From: a virus
Virus record (IMG/VR): IMGVR_UViG_3300025154_000162
Location: 1-45,706 of that record
Reading direction: 5' to 3' (one strand)
Length of the DNA stretch: 45,706 nucleotides
The position numbers and the translations under genes are program-made. Shown here piece by piece: positions 18,801-26,877 of the stretch. Every line of letters begins with the position of its first letter. Positions within the stretch are counted from its first letter, which is position 1. The notes below the pieces were generated by a model. That model was given only the letters and a program-made list of their open reading frames with translations, was not told the DNA's origin and ran no database searches.

Positions 18801-19614
18801 TTTAATTGGTCAAGCGGCACTAGAACGAATGGCGCAAATGGGGCCGGATTTGTATGAAGAATTGGTGGCATGGAATGAAGTTTACGGTTCTGGCATTGAA
18901 GAAGATGTTGTTCGTGCGTGGAATGAAGCAGTAAGAGCATTGGAAGAATACAATAATCTTTTGGATGTTATTCTTGGAAAAAGCGATTTTGGTAGTGGTA
19001 AACCTTATATTCCCGGCGATAGTGGTAATGACGGTGAAACTCTTGGAAAAACCAATCGTGGTTTTAATCCTGAGATGATTACTGGTGGATTCAGGGCTGA
19101 TACCGGAGAGGGCTTTTCTCCCGAAATGATTACAGGAGGATTTAGGGGTAATGGTAGAGAAGGTTTTTCTCCTGAGATGATAACTGGTGGATTTAGAGCC
19201 GATCCTACGGATGCGCCTGAAATGATTACGGGTGGTCGTAAATACGGCTTTAATCCTGAGATGATAACTGGTGGATTTAGGGGAGATGGTGATTCTCGTT
19301 CTCCCGAAATGATTACAGGTGGTCGCAAATATGGTTTTAATCCTGAAATGATAACTGGAGGATTTAGAGCCGACACGTTCTTACGAGGGGATAGATTATC
19401 GTCGTTATTGAATTCTTTAACTACAAATATAATTGGGGGGAACATAAGTTCTGTTGGAGATATTGTAATTCAGAATTTAATTAATGTTGAAGGTAATCTA
19501 GATGAAAATGTTTTAGGAGATGTTAGAGTCGTGGCTAACGAGGTTATCAAACAATTAAACAATAGTTTAACAAAACGTGGTTATACACGAGGAGCGCAAC
19601 TATTTCAAACATAA
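15822..19614 (+). CDS. Tape measure protein, exon 2
   Basis: Supplies the last base of codon 447 and residues 448-1710. It opens with the conserved TIFTRMQNIRLGDLDEEG and EALKRVDIQLRE segment and the ALAGTRQANMLIALLDNW motif. Hydrophobic stretches near residues 590-680 could cross the cell membrane during DNA ejection. About residues 1239-1248 is a ten-glycine run, followed by a long coiled coil (~1263-1433) and seven PEMITGG repeats (residues ~1530-1627). The joined coding length is 5133 nt. With the usual ~0.15 nm per residue rule, 1710 residues predict a tail near 255 nm (inference). An apparent ATG at 15802 in the same frame lies inside the intron and is not the true start. Confidence 0.88.
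19069..19383 (+). repeat. Seven PEMITGG peptide repeats in tape measure protein
   Basis: Copies begin at 19069, 19120, 19171, 19216, 19255, 19303 and 19342, so periods are 17, 17, 15, 13, 16 and 13 codons. All seven keep PEMITGG exactly; five continue FR and two continue RKYGFN. Codons vary synonymously between copies (CCT/CCC, GAG/GAA, ATT/ATA, ACT/ACA/ACG), so protein sequence rather than DNA identity is what is conserved. The spacer residues are short, Gly/Asp/Arg-rich and flexible. Confidence 0.92.
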
Positions 19615-19642
19615 ACATAAATATAGATATAAAATAAAATAA

Positions 19643-19677
19643 AAAAGGGAAGATGTAATTTATACATCTTCCCTTTT
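19643..19677 (+). terminator. Hairpin terminator overlapping the Dit ribosome site
   Basis: GGGAAGATGTA (19647-19657) pairs with TACATCTTCCC (19663-19673), extended by A4/T4, giving about 15 bp with a 5-nt loop. The T tract runs directly into AAGGAG, the ribosome site of the next gene, so this hairpin can both reduce transcription and affect the 5' end of dit mRNA. Confidence 0.85.
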
Positions 19678-19691
19678 AAGGAGAAATTATT

Positions 19692-20483
19692 ATGGCATTT
19701 CACGCTAAATCTTTTGTTTATGATAGTATCGATTCGGATACTTATGGTTTACAAATAGCGAGTATAGAAGCGGGAGGAATGAGTAGCAATAGGGCTAGTG
19801 GGAATACTGAAATTTTAGAGACTTTTATTTACAAAAAACCGAAACCTTATTTTTATGGAATACAATATACTTCCAGATTGGAATTTCCCGTAGCTTTCTT
19901 TTCAGAAAACGAAATTACTGCTTCTATGTTGAGTTTTATTTTAGATTGGTTATTTAATAAGTCAAGCTACAGAAATTTTGCCATTATGCAGGATGATATG
20001 GACGAATATTACATGCAATGTATATTTACCGATCCTGTAGTTCGAAGAATAGGAAATATTGTATATGGAGTATCAGGAACATGTAAGCTAGATTCTCAAT
20101 TTGCTTATACTCGATCTAAAACAATTACATACACGAATCCTTTACCAACATCTATTACTTTTCAAAATAATAGTCATTGTAGTAACGGATATTTATTTCC
20201 AACATTGAATTTTACAATGGGAACAAGCGGTGGAAATTTGTCTATGACAAATGCCAATGATGACGATAGGATTTTTTCATTTACTGGATTATTAGGGTCT
20301 GAAATTGTGAATGTAAATAATGATTTAGGAATTGTTACAAGTTCTACTGGTTCTCCAATATTAAGCAAATTTAATAAAAATTTTTTGAGATTTGTTCCTG
20401 GTGTAAATGTGCTTGCCGTTAGCGGTTCGAGTGTTTCTTCATTGTCTTTAACATATCAATTCTTAAGACAAATTGGAGCATAA
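19692..20483 (+). CDS. Distal tail protein (Dit, siphovirus tail family)
   Basis: 263 residues. Location directly after the tape measure gene and the N-terminal pattern (FVYDSIDSDTYGLQIASIE, then a FPVAFF strand and a helix SMLSFILDWLFN) fit Dit proteins. Dit forms the hexameric hub that joins tail tube to baseplate. The second half (residues ~150-263) is a beta-sandwich galectin-like module ending LTYQFLRQIG. The ribosome site AAGGAG lies within the trailing edge of the upstream terminator. The TAA is followed one base later by the next ATG. Confidence 0.8.
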   Translation: MAFHAKSFVYDSIDSDTYGLQIASIEAGGMSSNRASGNTEILETFIYKKPKPYFYGIQYTSRLEFPVAFFSENEITASMLSFILDWLFNKSSYRNFAIMQDDMDEYYMQCIFTDPVVRRIGNIVYGVSGTCKLDSQFAYTRSKTITYTNPLPTSITFQNNSHCSNGYLFPTLNFTMGTSGGNLSMTNANDDDRIFSFTGLLGSEIVNVNNDLGIVTSSTGSPILSKFNKNFLRFVPGVNVLAVSGSSVSSLSLTYQFLRQIGA

Positions 20484-20484
20484 T

Positions 20485-22608
20485 ATGCAACAAAATTTTG
20501 ATTATTTTAGTAAGCAGGAACGTCCTGCTATGACTTTATGTAATCCTAACTTAGATCAAATCTATTCGCTGGAATCGGCATATGACGTTGAATTGAAATT
20601 TAAATGGAACGCATTATCAGAATTATCTTTTAAATTTCCAGAAGAAATAGACGGTGTTGATTTAGACGCATATGACTATATTGCTGGAAAAAGAATTGTC
20701 TTATTAGGAGATTTGGGATATTTTTTAATTTCGGATGTGTCTGAAAATAGTAATGGAGGCATTTATATTAAAGATGTTGATTGCGTATCGTTAGATGGGG
20801 AACTGGTTTATAAAAAAATAAATGCTTTTTCTGGAACGTACCTACTTTATAATTCTGGAAGTCCTACTGATCCTGATTCGCTGATGGGGCACGTAATAAG
20901 TTTGGTTCCTAATTGGGAAATTGGAACTGTAGAATCGAGTTTAAATAGTATTTATAGAACGTTCGATATATCTAATTCAAACGTATATCAATTATTAAAT
21001 GAGGAAGCATCTAAATCTTACGGTTGTATTTTTGACTTTGATTATTTAAATAGAACCATTTCCATTGTTTCATCTAGCGGAAGTGGAAATGCAACAGATA
21101 TATTTTTATCATTTGATAATTTAATTAAAAACACAAATTATAATGAAATTACTGATGAAATTGCAACTTGCTTGTATCCGAATGGGGGTGGAGATTTAAC
21201 TATTAGAAGTGTTAATCCATTGGGTACAAATACGATTTATAATTTTGATTATTATAAAACTACAAGTTGGATGAGTCAAAGTTTAATAACCGCTATTGAC
21301 GCATGGGAAACAAAATTTGATAGTTATGCTGATTCTTACAGTGCTTCTGCGGTAGAATTAGGCGAATTACAAACTGATTGGCTTATTGAACAGGCATTAT
21401 TGGCAGAATATGAGGCTCAATTAAGTGCCGATCAAGCAGTACGTGCCGCTAGATTGCAACAAGGTTTAGATACAACGGATATTGATAATCAAATATTAAC
21501 TGATACAACATATGTTAATGATCAAACAATCGTGGTAGATGGAATAGTTGATGATATTTCATTGACAACTCAAGGAATGGAAACAGTAAATGGATTATTA
21601 GCTTTTTCAAATACTGATAATTTTACTAATGCTCAATGGCTGGAATTAAATAATTTTATTTTCGAAAATGGTTTTACCGATAATACTATTATTATAACAG
21701 ATTCTATGACAGAAACAGAAATTCAAGAGCAAACACAAAAGTTATACGATAAAGCCGTAGAAACATTAGCGAAATTATCTGTTCCTCGTTATCAAATTAC
21801 AATTAATTCTGTAAACTTTCTTGCTTTGCAAGATTATTCTCATTTTATCGCTCAATTAGAATTAGGCGATCAGATTACAGTAGATACCGGAAAAGGTTAT
21901 ACGATTACTGCCACATTGTTACAATATGAATTTACTTATGATGATCCTGAGAAATTTAAAATAATATTATCGAATCGACAAAGATTAGATGATTCTAGCT
22001 TTATTTTTTCTGATTTCATGGGAAATACAATTCAAACTACATCCACGGTAGATTTTAATTACTCTAATTGGAACGATTGGAAAAATAATAAATCGTTGAT
22101 GATTGGGAAAGTTGTTACTCCCGATGGAATTATTGTTTATGGCACTAAAAGCTCAAATTTAGTTGGTACAATTCTGGCTGGCTCTAGTTTATCTATTGAA
22201 AATATAAATTCTACTACGGGTAGCACTAATATCTTAATAGATAAAGACGGTGTTTTAATTCGTGATCCTAAATTATATGATGCAGATGGAAACATTGGAA
22301 TTAATGCAAACCTAGATATGGCAGGAGGGGGTCAAATCATGTTTCGCAATGGTATTTTCATTGGCGGAGCAGGGCTTGAGCCGGGAAGTAATATTGTTAC
22401 TATTGAAGATTTAACGGGAAATACGGGAACTGATTTTTCTACAGTGTCAGTTTATTTAGCCAATTCATTACGCGTATATATAAATGGCGTAATGCAAAGA
22501 AAAGATTATACATATGCAGAAGGTTTGGATTTGCAATCGTTTACGATGTACGATTCAATTTTTTCTACAGATAATTTTTTAATTGAATACGTATCAATAG
22601 GTTCATAA
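20485..22608 (+). CDS. Tail-associated protein (Tal / gp18-like baseplate hub)
   Basis: 707 residues from ATG 20485, six bases after GGAG inside the end of dit; an in-frame TTG at 20473 is less likely. The N-terminal ~370 residues resemble the gp27-like fold of siphovirus Tal proteins, with the late LGDQITVD and YEFTYDDPEKFKIILSNRQR strands near residues 480-520 typical of that fold. A helical insert (~275-345) divides it. The C-terminus (~540-707) is a beta-rich extension with VYLANSLRVYINGVMQ, a small domain seen at the tips of phage structural proteins. Tal closes the tail tube and opens upon host contact. No peptidase motif is visible. Confidence 0.75.
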   Translation: MQQNFDYFSKQERPAMTLCNPNLDQIYSLESAYDVELKFKWNALSELSFKFPEEIDGVDLDAYDYIAGKRIVLLGDLGYFLISDVSENSNGGIYIKDVDCVSLDGELVYKKINAFSGTYLLYNSGSPTDPDSLMGHVISLVPNWEIGTVESSLNSIYRTFDISNSNVYQLLNEEASKSYGCIFDFDYLNRTISIVSSSGSGNATDIFLSFDNLIKNTNYNEITDEIATCLYPNGGGDLTIRSVNPLGTNTIYNFDYYKTTSWMSQSLITAIDAWETKFDSYADSYSASAVELGELQTDWLIEQALLAEYEAQLSADQAVRAARLQQGLDTTDIDNQILTDTTYVNDQTIVVDGIVDDISLTTQGMETVNGLLAFSNTDNFTNAQWLELNNFIFENGFTDNTIIITDSMTETEIQEQTQKLYDKAVETLAKLSVPRYQITINSVNFLALQDYSHFIAQLELGDQITVDTGKGYTITATLLQYEFTYDDPEKFKIILSNRQRLDDSSFIFSDFMGNTIQTTSTVDFNYSNWNDWKNNKSLMIGKVVTPDGIIVYGTKSSNLVGTILAGSSLSIENINSTTGSTNILIDKDGVLIRDPKLYDADGNIGINANLDMAGGGQIMFRNGIFIGGAGLEPGSNIVTIEDLTGNTGTDFSTVSVYLANSLRVYINGVMQRKDYTYAEGLDLQSFTMYDSIFSTDNFLIEYVSIGS

Positions 22609-22634
22609 TTTTATAAAAGAAAGGAGTTATAAAT

Positions 22635-22982
22635 ATGGCTTTAAGTACATCGTATAGCACAATTAATTCTCTTGGAGATGATTCATTTGTTGCTGGAACA
22701 ACTTATCAACTTAAGTTTACTGTTGTTGATCAAAACGGAACGGCAATTGATTTAACTGGAGCAACTTGCACGTTGAGATTAGCGGAATATGGTTCGAGTG
22801 CGGCATTGTTAACAAAAACAGGAAGCATAACCGCAACAAATGTTTTTACTACTTTATTTGTTCCTGAAGATACAGATGGATTGTCGGGTAAATATAGTTA
22901 TCAACCAAAAATTGTATTTTCAGATGGGAGTACGGTTATTCCCGCGCAGGGGATTCTCACATTAATTAAGGAAATTCAATAA
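22635..22982 (+). CDS. Small baseplate protein, BppU N-domain-like
   Basis: 115 residues with a single beta-sandwich: AGTTYQLKFTVVDQNGTAIDLTGA, then TCTLRLAEYG, SGKYSYQPKIVFSDG and a final LTLIKEIQ strand. This is the pattern of the N-terminal domain of baseplate upper proteins, here as a stand-alone gene. It has an AAAGGAG site and its stop overlaps the next start by one base (TAATG). Probably a connector between Dit/Tal and the receptor-binding proteins. Confidence 0.6.
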   Translation: MALSTSYSTINSLGDDSFVAGTTYQLKFTVVDQNGTAIDLTGATCTLRLAEYGSSAALLTKTGSITATNVFTTLFVPEDTDGLSGKYSYQPKIVFSDGSTVIPAQGILTLIKEIQ

Positions 22983-23230
22983 TGCCAAATAATTATCCTA
23001 TTACAGAGAAGACATTATATATTGTTACAGGAAGCAATGTAATTCGAACGGGATTATTGGAATTTTATGATCCTTTATCAATTTCCGATATCTCAGGATC
23101 AATTTTATCTGGATTAAATAGTACATCGGCAAGCGTTATTCCTGCAACAGACGCCTTAGATGGAATTACGTTACCTGATTATATTAATGTTAATGAATTA
23201 ACTTTAGCAATTACTACTAGTACGGGATAA
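22982..23230 (+). CDS. Small baseplate-module protein, unknown function
   Basis: 82 residues, Ser/Thr/Ile rich, no membrane segment or motif. The start overlaps the previous stop (TAATG) and is preceded by AAGGAA. It is likely a linker or small virion protein by position only. The residues around SGSILSGLNSTSASV resemble low-complexity joints in neighbouring tip proteins. Confidence 0.5.
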   Translation: MPNNYPITEKTLYIVTGSNVIRTGLLEFYDPLSISDISGSILSGLNSTSASVIPATDALDGITLPDYINVNELTLAITTSTG

Positions 23231-23238
23231 ATAATAAA

Positions 23239-24036
23239 ATGAGTAATTCAACAAATTTAAGTTTAAATTTATATCATCATAAAGTAGATAAAGAACAAAG
23301 TTTTGAAATGTATCGAGCAAATTTGGATGGAATAGTTAATAGCAATATGATGATAATTGATAGTTTTGCTGGTTCTGCAATTTCAGATATAAGCGAAATA
23401 GATAATTCGTCAACATCATATTTTTCGGGAATGAATACGTTACTCACTTTATATGCGGGATTAGTGATATCTGGTTGTGCCAGTGTTGTTTCAGCAAGTA
23501 ATCGTATTGTGAAACTTGCTGAACATACTGGCTCAGGACTTGTAGACTTTAACAGCATTTCTCAGAATTATAAACATTTAGTAATTATGGGTGCTACGGC
23601 GGGAAGTGCGACAAGTGGGAGTCTCATATTGGGGTGTGATTTTAATTCCGATTCGACAAGCGGTAGTTATAAGGGGATTCGATATGTTCAAACTGGTTCT
23701 TCCACATATGCTCAAGAATATATATCGGGAGAATATATTATTGGGGGTATTCCGATAGGTAGCATTAATGATTATTATTCAGGTAGTACTGGCTATTCGT
23801 CGTCTATATTTGCAGTTATACCAAATTATTCTGGAAGTACTGGTTTTTATAAAACGGCAATGGGATTCGGAAGTGTATTTTTCTTTATATCCCCTAATGC
23901 AATGGTTTCATTACAAGGCGGAACATGGACTAGCAGTAGTGCAATTACTCGCATTAGAATGTATTGTAGTGCGGATAGTGTTACAAGAAGAAATTTAATG
24001 CAAAATACAATAATTAGTTTATATGGAGTTTATTAA
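23239..24036 (+). CDS. Tail tip / receptor-binding protein A (paralogue pair)
   Basis: 265 residues. The N-terminus (LSLNLYHHKVDKEQSF, then MMIIDSFAG) is an attachment segment, residues ~35-100 form a spacer and ~105-265 a beta-rich head. It aligns with the following protein along its length: LNLYHH/LGLILYNN, KHLVIMGAT/KHLLIIGTT, FAVIPNYSGS/FAIIPNYSGS, SLQGG-x-W, and a final S-LYG motif. The pair arose by tandem duplication. The KHL and AITR-x-RI/R elements and LYG end are frequent in phage receptor-binding heads. No clear ribosome site precedes the ATG, so coupling to the previous gene is likely. Confidence 0.65.
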   Translation: MSNSTNLSLNLYHHKVDKEQSFEMYRANLDGIVNSNMMIIDSFAGSAISDISEIDNSSTSYFSGMNTLLTLYAGLVISGCASVVSASNRIVKLAEHTGSGLVDFNSISQNYKHLVIMGATAGSATSGSLILGCDFNSDSTSGSYKGIRYVQTGSSTYAQEYISGEYIIGGIPIGSINDYYSGSTGYSSSIFAVIPNYSGSTGFYKTAMGFGSVFFFISPNAMVSLQGGTWTSSSAITRIRMYCSADSVTRRNLMQNTIISLYGVY

Positions 24037-24858
24037 ATGACCTCTTTGAGTACAAACTTAGGTTTAATATTATACAATAATACCACTGATCAATCTGGTA
24101 GTTTTTTAACTTGGACACAAAATATGTCCGGTTCTGATACTAGTAATATGAAAACAATTGATCGTTGGGCAGGACAAGTTAGCGCATCGTTTATTGCATT
24201 AAGTGGTAGTGTTAGCGCATCAATGACTAATTTAAATAATCAAGCAACTTCAATCAGTGGTTCAATTACTACATTGAATTCGAATATTACTACTATTTTA
24301 GGAAGATTGGAAAAATTAGATGAATTTACAGGAGCGGGGCAAGCTGACTTTACGGGCATTGGTCAAACCCATAAGCATTTATTAATTATAGGAACAACGT
24401 GTGCTGGTGATTCGCGTTCAGAGGGACTTGTAAGATTAGGTATAGATTTTAATGGAGATGCAAATAGTGCTAACTATGCAAGTACATATTGGTATTCCGT
24501 ACCTACTACGCCTACATTTGAGGTAATAAGTACAGCCACTAATATTGGTAGCATTCAAGTAGGATATGTTAATAATTATGCGGGTGGAATTACTTATGGG
24601 TATGGTACAACCGTATTCGCTATTATTCCTAATTATAGCGGAAGCAGCACTACGGGATTTTATAAAAACGCATCTGGATTTACTGCTACTTATCTTCCTG
24701 CTGGTTATGGTGGAGGGCAATCCACTACAAGTTTACAAGGTGGAGTTTGGAAATCGCGCAATGCCATAACTCGTTTACGCATTTTTACTTTGGGTAGTGA
24801 TAGTGATCGTAGAAATTTAGGGGCGGGAACAGTATTATCGTTATATGGTTTTGGATAA
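24037..24858 (+). CDS. Tail tip / receptor-binding protein B (paralogue pair)
   Basis: 273 residues, a diverged copy of the preceding gene, whose stop codon is directly adjacent. Compared with copy A it has a longer Ser/Asn-rich spacer (residues ~50-95, SGSVSASMTNLNNQ) and an altered head loop (AGYGGGQS). The attachment segment and the C-terminal strands (NAITRLRIF, VLSLYG) are kept. GGAG inside the end of copy A serves as ribosome site. Two linked heads with differing loops suggest two receptor specificities or a heteromeric tip; which cannot be told here. Confidence 0.65.
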   Translation: MTSLSTNLGLILYNNTTDQSGSFLTWTQNMSGSDTSNMKTIDRWAGQVSASFIALSGSVSASMTNLNNQATSISGSITTLNSNITTILGRLEKLDEFTGAGQADFTGIGQTHKHLLIIGTTCAGDSRSEGLVRLGIDFNGDANSANYASTYWYSVPTTPTFEVISTATNIGSIQVGYVNNYAGGITYGYGTTVFAIIPNYSGSSTTGFYKNASGFTATYLPAGYGGGQSTTSLQGGVWKSRNAITRLRIFTLGSDSDRRNLGAGTVLSLYGFG

Positions 24859-24884
24859 AATTATTAGTTTTTTAGGAGAAAACA

Positions 24885-25778
24885 ATGCTAAAAATAGATT
24901 TAAGTCAGTATAAAATAGGCTTTGATGTATGGGAAGGTTCGTTAAATATTGATGAAGAAATAATTAAAGAAGGGGGAATTGATTATTTAATTATTCGAAT
25001 GAATACCACAACGGGACAATTGAAATTAGACAATAATTTTCTGAAACAGTGGTATGAAGCAAATAATTTTTATAAATTTCCATATTGGGTAGTTTCACCT
25101 TTAATTTCAGCACAGAATCAATATGATTTTATAATTAAAAACATTCCTTTAGGATGTAAAATTATTGCTATAGATGTTGAAATTATTCGTTTTGGAGTAA
25201 CAAGAGCAGGATATGGAAAATTAGTAAGAAGTCTATGCTCTTTATTAAGAAATTCTGGATTTATAGTGATTGTTTATACTGGCCCTTGGCGATATAATTT
25301 ATTAGATTATTGGCCTAGCGACGTAATGTATTGGATTGCTGGTTATTTATATTCAATGTATCCTTCTCAACGCATATTCATTACTTATGAAGTATTGAAA
25401 CAAATGCTTTCTAGATTATATTGGATACCATATGTTGCTCCAAATCCAACTTCTAAGATATCTATATGGCAAACTTCTGGTGATAGATTAATTTTACCGG
25501 GATGTGCGAATCGCCCCATTGATGTAAATCTAATGCCGATTGCCGAATTTGAAAAAATATTTGGCGATCAAGAAATTATTCTGCTACCTTCATTTGTTCC
25601 TTATCAAGCAGAAATAACTGCTTATGTTTTGACTATTCGAACAGGCCCAGGAACTAGTTATACTAAAACTGGAAAATATTATCTTTACAAAAATAGCGTT
25701 GTGATTTTAGAAGAGTTAGACGGTTGGGGAAGAACCGATTTAGGTTGGATTAGTTTATGGTATACGAGGAAATTATAG
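24885..25778 (+). CDS. Endolysin: GH25-like muramidase with C-terminal SH3 domain
   Basis: 297 residues. Residues ~8-220 match the GH25 lysozyme barrel: an early Asp in IGFDVWEG, the DxE pair in IIAIDVEI (near residues 96-98), YTGPW, and the closing ISIWQTSGD and IDVNLM strands. Residues ~235-297 are an SH3b wall-binding domain (LTIRTGPGTSYTKTGKY, GWGRTDLGWISLWY). It cleaves the beta-1,4 bond between N-acetylmuramic acid and N-acetylglucosamine. There is no signal peptide, so it should need the holin. It is the last gene of the rightward operon, with an AGGAGAAAA site and a terminator after it. A virion-associated lysin is an alternative because it follows baseplate genes. Confidence 0.82.
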   Translation: MLKIDLSQYKIGFDVWEGSLNIDEEIIKEGGIDYLIIRMNTTTGQLKLDNNFLKQWYEANNFYKFPYWVVSPLISAQNQYDFIIKNIPLGCKIIAIDVEIIRFGVTRAGYGKLVRSLCSLLRNSGFIVIVYTGPWRYNLLDYWPSDVMYWIAGYLYSMYPSQRIFITYEVLKQMLSRLYWIPYVAPNPTSKISIWQTSGDRLILPGCANRPIDVNLMPIAEFEKIFGDQEIILLPSFVPYQAEITAYVLTIRTGPGTSYTKTGKYYLYKNSVVILEELDGWGRTDLGWISLWYTRKL

Positions 25779-25847
25779 CGATTATTGGTATAAAGTTGAT
25801 TTATAATAAAAGAAATATTTTATAGGTAAAATTTCGATAATTTTTGC

Positions 25848-25889
25848 AAAAAATAGGTTGCTAACACGTGTTAGCAACCTATTTTTTTT
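25848..25889. terminator. Bidirectional terminator between converging operons
   Basis: A perfect palindrome of 40 nt centred between 25867 and 25868 (core CTAACACGTGTTAG). Both arms end in A6/T6, and the plus strand T tract runs to 25889. It lies between the rightward lysin and the leftward mazG genes and should end transcription from both sides. Confidence 0.9.
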
Positions 25890-25924
25890 CGTTTTTTTGA
25901 TAAAAATTTACTAAATTTGTAAGA

Positions 25925-26293
25925 TTATTTAGAAGGGTTTAATTTTTCCAAAATTTCTCGCTCTTTGACTAAATCTCGGTTGATTGCATCTTTTTGATTA
26001 AATTTATTGGGATAACGAGCAGTAAGTTTATCAATATTGTTTTGCATTCCTTCTTCTGGATCAATGCCTAGCATTCGACAAAGATTAATCAAATACCAAA
26101 AAATATCAAAAATTTCTTCGGCAACATTAGTTTTATCTAGTGGCTTTCCATAAACAAACCATTTTTTATATGCGTCTAAAAGTTCTCCTGCCTCGGTAGA
26201 TGCGCCAATCGCCATGTGCATTTGATTATTTAAATCTGAACCAAGATCGGGACAAGTTTTTGAAGATTCAATCATGTATTGTTTAATATCCAT
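25925..26293 (-). CDS. MazG-like nucleotide pyrophosphohydrolase
   Basis: 122 residues, a single MazG/dUTPase-like all-alpha domain. The metal-binding ExxE...ExxD pattern is visible: Glu34 and Glu37 in EAGELLD, then Glu59/Glu60 and Asp63 in AEEIFDIFWYL. Such enzymes hydrolyse NTPs or dNTPs to monophosphates and pyrophosphate. In phages they clean nucleotide pools or lower alarmone levels. It is the last gene of the leftward nucleotide-metabolism cluster, 4 bp from an HNH endonuclease gene, and ends at the shared bidirectional terminator. Confidence 0.85.
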   Translation of the reverse strand: MDIKQYMIESSKTCPDLGSDLNNQMHMAIGASTEAGELLDAYKKWFVYGKPLDKTNVAEEIFDIFWYLINLCRMLGIDPEEGMQNNIDKLTARYPNKFNQKDAINRDLVKEREILEKLNPSK

Positions 26294-26297
26294 TTAT

Positions 26298-26870
26298 TTA
26301 TTCTCCATATGATTGATGAGGGCAAATACCGTAATGATATTTTGCTAAATTACAATTCCAACATAAAACTTGTAATTCATAGCCAATATCAAAGTTTTTT
26401 CTTACTAGTTCTGAATATAAATCAGTTCCTACAAATCCTCCAGGTTTTGATTTTCTATGGTTATTTCCGTCGTTGTTGACATGATCTATTGTTAAAAATT
26501 CTAATCTTGATTCTCCACAGCAAGTACATTTTCCTCCGTAGTGTTCAATTACTTTTAATTTTATATTTCGTCTTTTATTTTTTGATTGTTCTTTTGAACA
26601 TTTTTTACAAGTTAAAATCCTCTTTGCTTTTTTCCCATATTTTACGGTATTTTCTTCTGTTAGTAAATTTCCACATATTTTGCAATTTATTTTTAATAAA
26701 GCTGTAAGTTTATTTCTGATGGACAACGTGCAAGATTTACAATAAAATTGTTTTTTATTTTTTATAATTCTGTTAAATCTACTTAATTGAACAAATAAAT
26801 CTTTTTTGCATTCAACGCACTTTGCTTTTTTGCATCTATATCTTTTATATATGATTATTTCATTATCCAT
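26298..26870 (-). CDS. HNH homing endonuclease, free-standing
   Basis: 190 residues. The C-terminal half is an HNH domain of the type common in large phages: YGGKCTCCGE, LTIDHVNNDGNNHRK, a LYSELVRKNFDIG helix and LQVLCWNCNLAKYHYGICPH. The N-terminal ~95 residues carry further Cys pairs (CVEC, CKSC, CKIC, CKKC) that probably form two zinc knuckles for DNA binding. It fills the gap between the ribonucleotide reductase (7 bp) and mazG (4 bp) with no clear ribosome site, so it looks like an insertion at that junction. It may target sequence in or near the reductase gene, as seen in other phages with endonucleases beside this gene. Confidence 0.85.
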   Translation of the reverse strand: MDNEIIIYKRYRCKKAKCVECKKDLFVQLSRFNRIIKNKKQFYCKSCTLSIRNKLTALLKINCKICGNLLTEENTVKYGKKAKRILTCKKCSKEQSKNKRRNIKLKVIEHYGGKCTCCGESRLEFLTIDHVNNDGNNHRKSKPGGFVGTDLYSELVRKNFDIGYELQVLCWNCNLAKYHYGICPHQSYGE

Positions 26871-26877
26871 TGTGAGT

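Noticed and set aside
18500-18940. Antisense frame of 146 codons opposite the tape measure coiled coil
   Set aside because: Glu/Lys/Gln-rich coding strands commonly leave an open antisense Leu/Phe-rich frame; no start signal.
19005-19445. Long antisense frame of 146 codons opposite the PEMITGG repeats
   Set aside because: It only mirrors the repeat on the opposite strand and has no ribosome site; repeat composition keeps the frame open.
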